From Candidatus Aerophobota bacterium (GTDB taxonomy: Bacteria > Aerophobota > Aerophobia > Aerophobales > B3-G15), in the NCBI GenBank assembly GCA_021162265.1, contig JAGGZA010000001.1:1-35878 (forward strand): a stretch of DNA of 35,878 bases, written 5' to 3'. Positions 8,629 through 17,117 of the stretch are shown piece after piece. Both the position numbers and the translations under genes were made by a program. The notes under the pieces are model-generated. The model had not been told where the DNA came from and did no database searches. It saw nothing but the letters and a program-made list of their open reading frames with translations. Position 1 is the first letter of the stretch. Each line of letters begins with the position of its first letter.

Positions 8629-9921
8629 TCACTTCTTTTGGTAAATCTTTTCTTTATCTTTCCAGGAAAGCATTGGCAACTCCAGCTTTCTACCTGGATA
8701 TGGCATAGGATATATTGTCCACATCTGTCCATCCTGCCACTGCACACCTACCTCAAAAGCTCTCAAATTCGTCCCATTATTCCACTCATCAGGACCAGCA
8801 AACTTACAACCCCACCCATTTCCTATTTTTCTGGGAGGAATATCTGTCTTCCGAATAGCCTCCACAATAGAATCTACATCATCTAAATTCTTTGCACGCT
8901 TAAGTGCATCAAGAAGAAACAGCATTCCTGTATAAGCTGACGCTGAATGACAGGTCCGAAGATGCTCTTCTCCATATTTTTTCTTATACATTTGTACAAA
9001 TTCTTGCATTCCCGGTGAAAGTTTTGGATTAGTATTTTCAACAGGCCAATTTGTACTGCAAAAACCATTTACAAGATTACCAAGAACATCTTTAGCGTAC
9101 CCTGTACCTAAAAAGCCTCCGGTCCCAATAGCAACCAGAGGATTAAAATCAAGTGTCTTAGCTGCTTCCCAAAATAGTCTGGCACCCTTTGGAAACATCC
9201 CTGGCGCAAAAAAGACATTTGCTCCAAGAGATTTTATCTTCAGAACTACAGGAGCCATAGTCCTGGTTGTTTCCTCGCTATAGGCTTTATTAAAAACCAC
9301 TTTTATGTCCTTTTCCTCAAGGCACCTGACTAACTCACTGGACATCTGCGTACCCCATGCAGAATCCAGATGGAGAACTGCTGCACGAACCTTGCTCCTC
9401 TCTATCCCCAATAACGGAAGTATGTAATTAACAAACCAGTCTGCTTGAGCTGTTCCTTCCAAAGTCGACCATGGATTTGTACGAAAGGTGTACTTTTGTC
9501 CCGGCTTTGTTAATATCGGACCACCTGCCAGTGTCATCCAGAAAATTACCTTATTCCGTTCGCAAATTGAAGACATAGCACCATCGAAATCATCTATACC
9601 ACTTCCTATTATAACCTTACAACCTTTTAGCTGAATTAAGCGTAAAGCCTCTGACTTTGCACTTTCTAAACTACTTACATCAGCAAAGTAAAGCTCTATT
9701 GGTCTTCCCTGTATTTCCCCACCCACTTTATCAACAGCAACTTCAAATCCTCTTTTCTGCTCCTGATTAATTAAAGGAATTATACTACTGAGTGTCAGAA
9801 CAGCACCAATCCGAATAGGCTCTTTTTTCTGCCCTAATGCCTGCACAGAAAGAAAGCTACCAGTGACTACCACCATAAATAACCCGACTAAGATACACGA
9901 CAAGAGTTTTTTCTTAAACAT
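8629..9921 (-). CDS. LIV-type periplasmic substrate-binding protein (system 2)
   Basis: This 430-residue solute-binding protein (Peripla_BP_6 group) has a clear signal peptide: four lysines, a hydrophobic helix to about residue 26, and a likely cut near 'VQALGQ'. The mature start 'KKEPIRIGAVLTLSSIIPLINQEQKRGFEVAVDKVGGEIQGRPIEL' is typical of the family. It is only distantly similar to the system 1 binding protein by eye, so the two importers probably take different ligands. It is followed by a stem-loop and then livH, the LivM-LivG fusion and livF. A GAGGAG ribosome binding site precedes the ATG, and a 19-codon open frame with an unusually strong ribosome binding site ends just in front of it. 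Confidence 0.92.
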   Translation of the reverse strand: MFKKKLLSCILVGLFMVVVTGSFLSVQALGQKKEPIRIGAVLTLSSIIPLINQEQKRGFEVAVDKVGGEIQGRPIELYFADVSSLESAKSEALRLIQLKGCKVIIGSGIDDFDGAMSSICERNKVIFWMTLAGGPILTKPGQKYTFRTNPWSTLEGTAQADWFVNYILPLLGIERSKVRAAVLHLDSAWGTQMSSELVRCLEEKDIKVVFNKAYSEETTRTMAPVVLKIKSLGANVFFAPGMFPKGARLFWEAAKTLDFNPLVAIGTGGFLGTGYAKDVLGNLVNGFCSTNWPVENTNPKLSPGMQEFVQMYKKKYGEEHLRTCHSASAYTGMLFLLDALKRAKNLDDVDSIVEAIRKTDIPPRKIGNGWGCKFAGPDEWNNGTNLRAFEVGVQWQDGQMWTIYPMPYPGRKLELPMLSWKDKEKIYQKK

Positions 9922-9924
9922 TTC

Positions 9925-9984
9925 TTACTCCTCTTTTCTTTTAATAAAACATTTTCTTCTCCCGATTACTTTTATTAAACACAT
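9925..9984 (-). CDS. Possible 19-residue leader peptide upstream of the binding-protein gene
   Basis: This short frame, MCLIKVIGRRKCFIKRKEE, begins 5 bases after GGAGG within AAGGAGGTGAT, a near-perfect match to the 16S rRNA anti-Shine-Dalgarno. A second in-frame ATG immediately precedes the chosen start. Its stop lies 3 bases before the ATG of the binding-protein gene, so the two could be translationally coupled. The peptide is basic with two cysteines, and no family is recognised. It may instead be a chance frame behind a spurious or relict ribosome binding site. Confidence 0.3.
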   Translation of the reverse strand: MCLIKVIGRRKCFIKRKEE

Positions 9985-10106
9985 CATCACCTCCTTCATT
10001 TGTTTTTACACTTTCCCAAAATATCTCCTTGAGCCAATTAAACAAATTTCCACTCATCCGGTACAATAAAATTACAAGCCCAGAAGGTTTAATTGAGGAA
10101 AGAATC

Positions 10107-11492
10107 TTATTCTGGGACTATCCTCTTTATCTGGCTCATCTCACAAAAGTATCCTAATTCTTCTCTTATCTGAGCATAGGTTAGTACTAAATGATGCTCA
10201 AAACCTTCTCCTGTCATAATATCAACCATCTCTGAAGCATCACAGTTAAACTTAACAAAGAAATTAGATAAACCTGGAAAAATCTGCTGAGGAGAAATTG
10301 CCTCTCCTTCTAAAATAAGTAAACTCATCTTCCCGTAGAGAGGATTAGCTGTTATCTTAGAAGCTGTTATTAAACCCTCCTTTCCAGCACCCTGGACAGC
10401 CACACCAGAGGTTTGCTTACCCTGGAATAAACCCATGCTTGTACCTGCTGGTACTAAGGAAATATTCTTTTTATTGGCAAAAGAAAAAGGCATAGCTCCC
10501 TCATGGAATAGAAAAGAGATTCCTGTATGAGTATCTATCGAGCCAAAATCTACCTCATAATTAGGTTGACCTCCGCACAGGCTTTGAATCAAAGAGGTTA
10601 TAGTACTGGAAACATCTGATTCCTGGGTCACGCATACACCTTCTTCAGATAACAAAGAGGCAGCTAAACAAATAGTCATTCCCTCTGCTCCCAATTCAGG
10701 CCATTCACGAATAGCAATACCATCCAGATTATACTTTTGTATTATGGACTTTAAGGCTAAATAGCTCCTTATGGCTTTTTCTAACTCTTCCTCACTCACC
10801 TTCACCTCGCCTACCTTATTCCTTATCTCGCCAACCATTTTAGTGGCCTCTGAAGTGCTCACTTTATTAAATAGAGAGACGAGCTCCAGCGTATCCAGAT
10901 GTAAAATGTTGGGTACCAATCTTCGCATAGAATACTCATCTATAGCGGTAACTACCATACCTGTGTTAGGAGCACCCACCTGAGCCACTACGGCTCTTTT
11001 TATCTCTTTAACTGCCACAGATGCTTTAGCTATCTTTATTAGCTTAACAAGGTCTTCTTTCCTGCTATTACCATCTCCTATAATTTTGAAAAATTTCTTC
11101 TTCAGATGGAGCAAATGACTGTTAGCTACCAGAGTCCCAAGCATAGGAGCCAGTGTGTCCGGAGAGCTACTTAAAGTCCATACTACTATTGGACAAAAGT
11201 CAATCTCGCAAGCTGCAATATCAATAAGCTCCTCCTGAAAGTATTCGGGCAAAAACAGCACAGCTACATCCACATTTTTTTCTTTCAGCATCTTTACCGC
11301 AGCAATGACCTGTGAAGAGGTATCCAATACATAACCCGGAGCAACAATATCCAGAGGCAATCTCTCTAAATCTTTCAGCGTATTTTCCCGTAGCTCATCC
11401 ATTTTGAAGAGGATCTTAAAATATGGATGCCCAATCACAAGGAAGCCAACTTTTGGTTCTCGCCTTTCTATCAATTTATCCTCCTTTCTCAT
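10107..11492 (-). CDS. L-fucose/L-arabinose isomerase-family protein
   Basis: This protein of up to 461 residues resembles the L-fucose/L-arabinose isomerase superfamily, which interconverts aldoses and ketoses with a metal ion. The N-terminal half is a Rossmann-like region ('KVGFLVIGHPYF', 'VDVAVLFLPEYF', 'SSPDTLAPMLGTLVAN'). The C-terminal half has 'IAIREWPELGAEG', 'TQESDVSSTITSLIQSL' and 'LFHEGAMPFSFA', which match the acidic and His metal-ligand positions of the family. The ATG at 11492 lacks a ribosome binding site. AAGGAGG followed 5 bases later by TTG at 11474 makes a 455-residue start more likely. It lies between the epimerase gene and importer 2. The substrate is unknown, and many members of this family are not proven sugar isomerases. 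Confidence 0.75.
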   Translation of the reverse strand: MRKEDKLIERREPKVGFLVIGHPYFKILFKMDELRENTLKDLERLPLDIVAPGYVLDTSSQVIAAVKMLKEKNVDVAVLFLPEYFQEELIDIAACEIDFCPIVVWTLSSSPDTLAPMLGTLVANSHLLHLKKKFFKIIGDGNSRKEDLVKLIKIAKASVAVKEIKRAVVAQVGAPNTGMVVTAIDEYSMRRLVPNILHLDTLELVSLFNKVSTSEATKMVGEIRNKVGEVKVSEEELEKAIRSYLALKSIIQKYNLDGIAIREWPELGAEGMTICLAASLLSEEGVCVTQESDVSSTITSLIQSLCGGQPNYEVDFGSIDTHTGISFLFHEGAMPFSFANKKNISLVPAGTSMGLFQGKQTSGVAVQGAGKEGLITASKITANPLYGKMSLLILEGEAISPQQIFPGLSNFFVKFNCDASEMVDIMTGEGFEHHLVLTYAQIREELGYFCEMSQIKRIVPE

Positions 11493-11512
11493 CTAAAAAA
11501 CAGGAATTGACT

Positions 11513-12403
11513 TTACGGATTAAAATCCCGCCAGGTATATTTTGGTTGATATCCTAATTCCTTTTGAGCCTTACTTATGTCAAAAAGAGCTCTGTACTTA
11601 TCAGTTATAAAACTTGTTTCATTTTTGATATACTTCACATCAGGAAAATATCTTCTTATTAACTCCAGGGACTCCACAGTAGAAAATACATCTTTAGCTC
11701 CAATATTATATATCCCATATTCCACTTTCCCCTCTTCTAAAGCTTTTAATGCCAGTGTATAAGCCTGGGGAAGGTCTCTCACATCCACATACTGCCATAT
11801 AAAATCCTTAAAGGTTAAAGGAAAGGCTTTAAATTTGTATTCGGGATTGTCTATATTCTTTCTCATCTCAATACAGTAATCTACATCAGGGAATACTACA
11901 GTAGCTAACCTAAGGCACACTGCTTTAACACCATATCTTTTATAATAAGCATAACATAGATGTTCACCTATAAGCTTTCCCAACCCATACATATCGTCAG
12001 GAAGATGGGGAATCTTCTCATCCACAGGAAAATACTCAGGAGTAAAGAGCTTGGACCAGTTTATCACTCCCCATGCACACACACTGCTGGTAAATACCAC
12101 ATTTTTGACATTATTTTGTTTTGCAGCTTCTACAACATTAAATGTCCCATCAACGTTTATCCTCATAATTTTAGCATCTTCACCTGTGTAAACAGGAATT
12201 GCTGCCAGATGAACTATACCATCAACATCCCTGGTAGCCTCAACTAAATCTTCAAGCTTGGTTATATCTCCTTTAAAAAACTCTACATCCTTTAATTCAG
12301 GTTCTTGCACATCAAAAACTTTTACTTGGTATTTCTTAACAAATTCGGATACAAGATATTTTCCTATTCTCCCTGACCCGCCTGTTACAAGAATTTTTTT
12401 CAT
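11513..12403 (-). CDS. NAD-dependent epimerase/dehydratase (extended SDR)
   Basis: This 296-residue extended short-chain dehydrogenase/reductase, of the type that acts on nucleotide sugars or on sugar acids (uronate dehydrogenase-like), has the NAD motif TGGSGRIG at residues 7-14, 'VDGIVHLAAIP' around 60-70, catalytic-region 'FTSSVCAWG' around 104-112 and the Tyr-x3-Lys pair in 'MYGLGKLIGEH' around 138-148. A strong GGAGG lies 7 bases from the ATG. The enzyme sits among catabolic genes, away from any polysaccharide cluster, which favours a role in breaking down a sugar or sugar acid. The exact reaction cannot be assigned from sequence alone. Confidence 0.85.
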   Translation of the reverse strand: MKKILVTGGSGRIGKYLVSEFVKKYQVKVFDVQEPELKDVEFFKGDITKLEDLVEATRDVDGIVHLAAIPVYTGEDAKIMRINVDGTFNVVEAAKQNNVKNVVFTSSVCAWGVINWSKLFTPEYFPVDEKIPHLPDDMYGLGKLIGEHLCYAYYKRYGVKAVCLRLATVVFPDVDYCIEMRKNIDNPEYKFKAFPLTFKDFIWQYVDVRDLPQAYTLALKALEEGKVEYGIYNIGAKDVFSTVESLELIRRYFPDVKYIKNETSFITDKYRALFDISKAQKELGYQPKYTWRDFNP

Positions 12404-12433
12404 GCTCTATCCTCCTTAAGTCAAACTTTTTTA

Positions 12434-13570
12434 TTATCTCATTGCTTCACTAACCACCACAGGTAAATCATATACCTTCTTGTTTGTAGAAGAACTTAAA
12501 ACTTCCTTACATAGAGGACACGCTGTAATAATCATCTCAGCGTCTTCTGGTAGATCTTTCATTCTCTCCTCTACCACCTTCTTCGTCAGATCCAGGAAAG
12601 AAGAATATACTGTTGTTCCTCCTCCACAACACCACGAATTCTCTTTGCTTCGGCGCATTTCTTTAAAAGTGATTCCTGGTATATTTTTAATAATCTCTCT
12701 CGGAGGGTCATAGACTTTTTCAAATCTTCCCAAATGGCAGGGATCATGATAAGTTACTTTTTTATTTATCGCTTTCTTTAGCTCAAGTTTTCCTTTTTTT
12801 ATCAATTCCTCAATTAACTCGCTTATATGAACTACTTTAAATGGAAGTTCTCCAACGATCTTGGGATACTCTGTTTTTAACACGTGATAGCAGCCGGCAC
12901 AAGAGGTCACTACCTGCTTTGCTCCTGAGGCTTCTATTGCCCTTACATTATGCTCCACAAGTTGCCTGCCAACATCTTCTAATCCACCGTATAGTGCTAC
13001 AATGCCACAACACTGTTCGTCCTTACCAAGATAAGCTGGCTCTATACCCCCTTTTCTTAGAATATTTATTGTAGCCTTCGCAGTCTCAGTAAATTTATAA
13101 GATGCATAACAACCAGCAAAATAGAGAACATCTCCCCTCTCTGGTAAATTTAAGGATTCTGCCCATCTTATCCCTTCTTCAGCACTTTTACCAAACACAT
13201 TATGTTTTTCTTTCACATTGGAGATAACTTTATTCAGACCTTTGGGAAGCCCGAATCCCTCTGCAATAAGATCTTCCCTCATAGCTTTTATTATTCCGGT
13301 AATATCAACTCCCAGGGTACAATGAGCTTCACAGTTACCACATAGCAAACAGGAAAACACCCTTTTTGAGACTTCAGGAGAATATTTAAGGCTTCCAGCA
13401 AGAATAGCTCTTGCAATATTCACTCTTCCCCTCGCAGTGTAGGATTCAAACCCATATGCTTCCCGAGAAGGACAAATCTTGTATGTTCCTGTCTCTTCAT
13501 AAATCATCTCTCTACAATTACCACAATTTATGCACTTACGTAACTCTTCTTCGTATTCTTTAAGTTTCAT
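12434..13570 (-). CDS. GlcF/LutA/HdrD-type Fe-S oxidoreductase subunit (two CCG domains)
   Basis: This 378-residue electron-transfer subunit has an N-terminal pair of [4Fe-4S] sites (C13, C16, C19, C33 and C74, C77, C80, C84). Two CCG domains follow, with 'DEQCCGIVALYGG' plus 'TSCAGCYH' in the first and 'HDPCHLGR', 'SWCCGGG' and 'ACPLC' in the second. This is the layout of glycolate oxidase GlcF, lactate oxidase and HdrD subunits, which pass electrons from an FAD 2-hydroxyacid oxidase to the quinone pool or another carrier. The FAD partner is the broken glcD-like gene immediately upstream. AAGGAG precedes the ATG. Confidence 0.9.
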   Translation of the reverse strand: MKLKEYEEELRKCINCGNCREMIYEETGTYKICPSREAYGFESYTARGRVNIARAILAGSLKYSPEVSKRVFSCLLCGNCEAHCTLGVDITGIIKAMREDLIAEGFGLPKGLNKVISNVKEKHNVFGKSAEEGIRWAESLNLPERGDVLYFAGCYASYKFTETAKATINILRKGGIEPAYLGKDEQCCGIVALYGGLEDVGRQLVEHNVRAIEASGAKQVVTSCAGCYHVLKTEYPKIVGELPFKVVHISELIEELIKKGKLELKKAINKKVTYHDPCHLGRFEKVYDPPREIIKNIPGITFKEMRRSKENSWCCGGGTTVYSSFLDLTKKVVEERMKDLPEDAEMIITACPLCKEVLSSSTNKKVYDLPVVVSEAMR

Positions 13571-13590
13571 TGATCTTTCTCCTTGTAAAC

Positions 13591-14037
13591 TTAAAATAGA
13601 ACAGACGGATTTAAAATATTTTTCGGGTCTATTGCCTTTTTAAGAAACTCCATGAGCTCGGCATACTCTCCCAGTTTAGGCATTACCACTGGAGCACGAA
13701 TTTGACCTAAATAATGAGGTGTATGACCAGCATCTACAAGACGACCAAAAAGTTCGGTTAAGAGCTCCCTAACCTTATCTTTAATCCCCTGCCTCTTAGG
13801 GTCAAAATAAATAAGAGGAGAACAAATCACTGCGGTTTCGCAAGCCCAGGCTTGAAAAACTACATCAATATCGTACTTTTCTAACTCAAATGATTCAGTA
13901 AAGTCCTTCACTACCTTATACAGTTTGGGTATATCCAGGGTTCGGGCACAGGAACAACCAGGATGCATATTTACTACCTTCCGAGGATTAGGAGGAGCCT
14001 CATTACCAAATAACCAGGGGGTATTAAACTGCATCAT
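13591..14037 (-). CDS. GlcD-like FAD-linked oxidase, C-terminal part (split by frameshift)
   Basis: The 148 residues from the first ATG are the C-terminal domain of an FAD-linked 2-hydroxyacid oxidase (FAD-oxidase_C). It contains 'VVNMHPGCSCARTLDIPKLY', 'HYLGQIRAP' and the family ending 'AIDPKNILNPSVLF'. The ATG is not the true start: the frame stays open upstream, reading 'VRDRLERIKQICKENGGSEVPSNK', sequence expected inside this family, back past 14136. The protein must therefore continue from the N-terminal frame through a +1 shift at the CCC at 14136-14138. If expressed alone it lacks the FAD-binding domain and should be inactive. Confidence 0.88.
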   Translation of the reverse strand: MMQFNTPWLFGNEAPPNPRKVVNMHPGCSCARTLDIPKLYKVVKDFTESFELEKYDIDVVFQAWACETAVICSPLIYFDPKRQGIKDKVRELLTELFGRLVDAGHTPHYLGQIRAPVVMPKLGEYAELMEFLKKAIDPKNILNPSVLF

Positions 14038-14098
14038 TCTTAAAACCTCTTTATCCTCTTCCAGTTTATTGGAAGGTACTTCTGACCCTCCATTTTCC

Positions 14099-14986
14099 TT
14101 ACATATCTGTTTTATTCTCTCTAATCTGTCTCTTACCCTCCTTTGTTCCTTCCACAGATATAGGGGAAAGTATGGACTCTTCTGGTTTATAGGAAGGATC
14201 GTTGATACCTAATTTTAAGTAAGCAGCAGTTATCGGGATTCGTCTTTTCTGAATCTCATAAAGTGCCCTTGTACCCGAATCCAAATTTTTGAAGACATAT
14301 CCAGCAAATCCTTTTTCTTCTGGGAGAGGATAGAGCTTCAACGTAACTTCAGTAATTACCCCAAAGATTCCATGAGAACCAATAAATAATCCAGTAAGGT
14401 CACTGGCCCAGGCATAACGGTAAAAATTCTTTGCACGTGGATTAGCTCCTGACCCAGTCCTTAAAATTTTTCCGTTCGGCAATACAACCTGTAACCCAAC
14501 AACCTGATTTCCTACCAATCCATATTTAGCTGCGGTTATTGCATTACCGCACAATGCCACTGAACCTCCTACACTTGCTGCTGTTCCAGAATGTAAAAAA
14601 GGTCCTGTAGTCCATCCTTCTTTTTCAAGTTCAAATACCAATTTTCCCCAGGTAATTCCAGCTTGAGTAGTTACAGTCATTGATTCTTCATCTATCTCTA
14701 ATATCTTGTTTAAACGTGTTAAATCAAGGAGAATTGCTTTCTTTGATGTATGAGCACCTACAACATTAGTTCCCCCTCCCCAAAAGGTAATTGGAATCTC
14801 CCTCTGGTTAGCAAATTTAATCAGCTCACTCACTTCCTCAGCACTTCCTGGTCTTACAACTGCAACAGGTTTTACCTCCACCAGCAAATCTGCATCTATT
14901 CCATATGCTATTAATTCGCATTCATCATCTGATACATTATCATACCCCACAATTTCACGTAACTTATTTAAATCGTTTTTATCCAT
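14099..14986 (-). CDS. GlcD-like FAD-linked oxidase, N-terminal FAD-binding part (split by frameshift)
   Basis: This is the FAD_binding_4 domain of a GlcD/D-lactate-dehydrogenase-type oxidase. It has 'VVRPGSAEEVSELIKFANQ' followed by 'PITFWGGGTNVVG' (residues 44-78, the FAD pyrophosphate loop), 'LHSGTAASVGGSVALCGNA', and 'GLQVVLPNGKILRTGSGANPRA'. The start is the ATG at 14986, 5 bases after AAAGGTGG; an in-frame GTG lies 9 bases upstream. After 'ISVEGTKE' the frame runs into unrelated residues and stops at 14099. Removing one base from the CCC at 14136-14138 restores '...VEGTKEVRDRLERIKQIC...' and a 464-residue protein of normal family length. The oxidase would use a 2-hydroxy acid and pass electrons to the adjacent GlcF-like subunit. 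Confidence 0.88.
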   Translation of the reverse strand: MDKNDLNKLREIVGYDNVSDDECELIAYGIDADLLVEVKPVAVVRPGSAEEVSELIKFANQREIPITFWGGGTNVVGAHTSKKAILLDLTRLNKILEIDEESMTVTTQAGITWGKLVFELEKEGWTTGPFLHSGTAASVGGSVALCGNAITAAKYGLVGNQVVGLQVVLPNGKILRTGSGANPRAKNFYRYAWASDLTGLFIGSHGIFGVITEVTLKLYPLPEEKGFAGYVFKNLDSGTRALYEIQKRRIPITAAYLKLGINDPSYKPEESILSPISVEGTKEGKRQIRENKTDM

Positions 14987-15075
14987 CACACCCACCTTTT
15001 ATTTAATTAGTAATGACCCGCTTCACCAATAACTTTGTTAGTTGTAATATAATTAATCTCTTTCTTATAACATCA

Positions 15076-17064
15076 TCACCTAATTGAGCGGGTAATATGA
15101 TAGGCATCCCAAATCGCCTGCATTATTTTCCTTGGACTTTTGCAATCACCCACTGCATAAATTTCCATCTCTGGAAACCTGGACTCTAAATCCCTGTAAA
15201 GATCATCTACAGCAGATAAACCACATGCTAAAATTAAATTATCGTATGGAAGCTCACTCTTCGTAGAATCTTTTTTATCAGTTACCTCAACATAATCATC
15301 TGTTACCCTGCAAATTTCTGCATTCACTTTTATTTCCACATTATGAAAAGCCAATAAATCCAGAAGCATCTCCTTGTTGGACCAGACTCCATCCATACCC
15401 ACTTCTGGCAGCATTTCTGCCACTGTGACTTTCTTCCCCTTTTTAGCTAACCAAAGAGCAGTCTCTAATCCAATCATGCCACCTCCCATAACAACTATCT
15501 CTTCGCCAATCTCTCCATCATTTAACAGAATATCAGTAGCACACACTACTTTAGAATTATCAATTCCTGGTATCTCAGGAATAAGGGGAACAGAACCAGT
15601 AGCAATAATAACTACATCTGGGCGTTCATTTTTAACCAAACTTGCCGTTACCTCTGTATTCATCTTTACCGGTATGTTTAATTTACTGATCTGGGTTTTA
15701 TACCATTCCAATAACCTGGCTATATCTTTTTTAAAATCAGGAACTGAAGCCTCTCTTAAATGTCCACCTAACTCATTGCCTTTTTCGTAAAGTATAACTT
15801 GATGACCTCTAATGCAGGCAACTCTGGCTGCCTCCATCCCAGCCACACCACCTCCAACTACGAGTATCTTTTTAGGACGGGAGGCTGGTTCCAGTCTATA
15901 ATAAAGTTCTCCTCCTGCTTGAGGATTAACTGCACAGCTTATAGGTTTTCCCAGTATTATCCTCATCAGACAACCTTCATGACAACCAATACATGGACGG
16001 ATATCCTCCTCTTTTTCTTCCTTTACTTTCTTCGGCCAGTAGGGATCAGCTAAAAGAGCCCGTCCTAAGGCAATCATATCCGCTTTACCTTCTTTAAGAA
16101 TCTCTTCAGCTAAATCAGGAATGTCTAATCTTCCCACAGCAACCACTGGCACTGTAACCACTTTTTTAGCCTGTTCAGCAAACTCCACCAGGCAACCATG
16201 TGGCTGGTACATAGGAGGATGAACCCAATAATTACTGTCATAACAACCTGCATCAACATCTAAAGCATCAAATCCAATCTCTTCCAGCAATTTAGTAAGC
16301 TCAATTCCTTCTTCTATATCCCGACCTGCTTCCTGAAATCGTTCCTCCTTTAACCCTGATTTTCGAAGAGCCTTCATATAATGCTTGAGTCCGTACTTAT
16401 ACATTACGGGAAAATCATTCCCTGCTGCAGCTCTAATTGATTCAAGAATTTCTCTTGCAAATGTGAGTCTTCCTCTGAGGTCACCACCGTATCGATCAGT
16501 ACGCCTATTCCATAAGGCTGTCTGGAACTCATCTAAAAGGTATCCTTCATGACCATTTAATTCCACTCCATCTACTCCAGCAGCTTTTAATAACCCGGCA
16601 GCGGCCCCAAAAGCCTCCACTATCTTCTTTATTTCTTCCTCTGTCAGTGCTCTGGCCTTCACTCCATCTATCCAGAAGGATGGAACTTCAGATGCTGATA
16701 CTATACTTTGCTCTGGGCTATTTCTTCCATCACCTGCAGTTAGCTGTACAAACAGTTTTGCTCCATAATAATGAACAATCTCGGCTAATTCCCCTAATCG
16801 GGGAACAATATGAGGGGTGATTAACATTCTTCCGCCATGCCCAACTATTTCATGCTCAACTTCGTTCTCCACTTTTGCCACACCGGTAATTATTAAACCG
16901 GCTCCTCCTCTTGCTCTCTCTGCATAATACTCCACTCCTCGCTGGGTAAGAGCACCATCAGACGCTACCAGGCCTTCGGTAGCTAAAGGAGCAAAGGCTA
17001 TCCTATTTTTTATCTCCACTGATCCTATCTTTATCGGCTTAAACAAATTCTTGTACTTAGCCAT
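15076..17064 (-). CDS. Old-yellow-enzyme-type Fe-S flavoprotein (2,4-dienoyl-CoA reductase/TMADH family)
   Basis: This 662-residue NADH:flavin oxidoreductase starts at the ATG at 17064, 8 bases after AAGGAGG; an in-frame TTG lies 24 bases upstream. It has an FMN TIM barrel ('NLFKPIKIGSVEIKNRIAFAPL' to about residue 350), a [4Fe-4S] motif 'CIGCHEGC' then C in 'ISCAVNP' near 357-380, and a C-terminal FAD/NAD domain with 'VVGGGVAGMEAARVA' and 'VVMGGGMIGLETALWLAKKGKKV'. The barrel has 'NGHEGYLLDEF' and 'NRRTDRYGG' as in FadH, BaiCD/BaiH and trimethylamine dehydrogenase. It may reduce an enoate/enone or demethylate an amine. The catabolic neighbourhood leaves both open. Confidence 0.9.
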   Translation of the reverse strand: MAKYKNLFKPIKIGSVEIKNRIAFAPLATEGLVASDGALTQRGVEYYAERARGGAGLIITGVAKVENEVEHEIVGHGGRMLITPHIVPRLGELAEIVHYYGAKLFVQLTAGDGRNSPEQSIVSASEVPSFWIDGVKARALTEEEIKKIVEAFGAAAGLLKAAGVDGVELNGHEGYLLDEFQTALWNRRTDRYGGDLRGRLTFAREILESIRAAAGNDFPVMYKYGLKHYMKALRKSGLKEERFQEAGRDIEEGIELTKLLEEIGFDALDVDAGCYDSNYWVHPPMYQPHGCLVEFAEQAKKVVTVPVVAVGRLDIPDLAEEILKEGKADMIALGRALLADPYWPKKVKEEKEEDIRPCIGCHEGCLMRIILGKPISCAVNPQAGGELYYRLEPASRPKKILVVGGGVAGMEAARVACIRGHQVILYEKGNELGGHLREASVPDFKKDIARLLEWYKTQISKLNIPVKMNTEVTASLVKNERPDVVIIATGSVPLIPEIPGIDNSKVVCATDILLNDGEIGEEIVVMGGGMIGLETALWLAKKGKKVTVAEMLPEVGMDGVWSNKEMLLDLLAFHNVEIKVNAEICRVTDDYVEVTDKKDSTKSELPYDNLILACGLSAVDDLYRDLESRFPEMEIYAVGDCKSPRKIMQAIWDAYHITRSIR

Positions 17065-17117
17065 TCCTGGTTCCTCCTTGTTTGACAAACAACTTACTTT
17101 AACCTATTCCGATAAAA

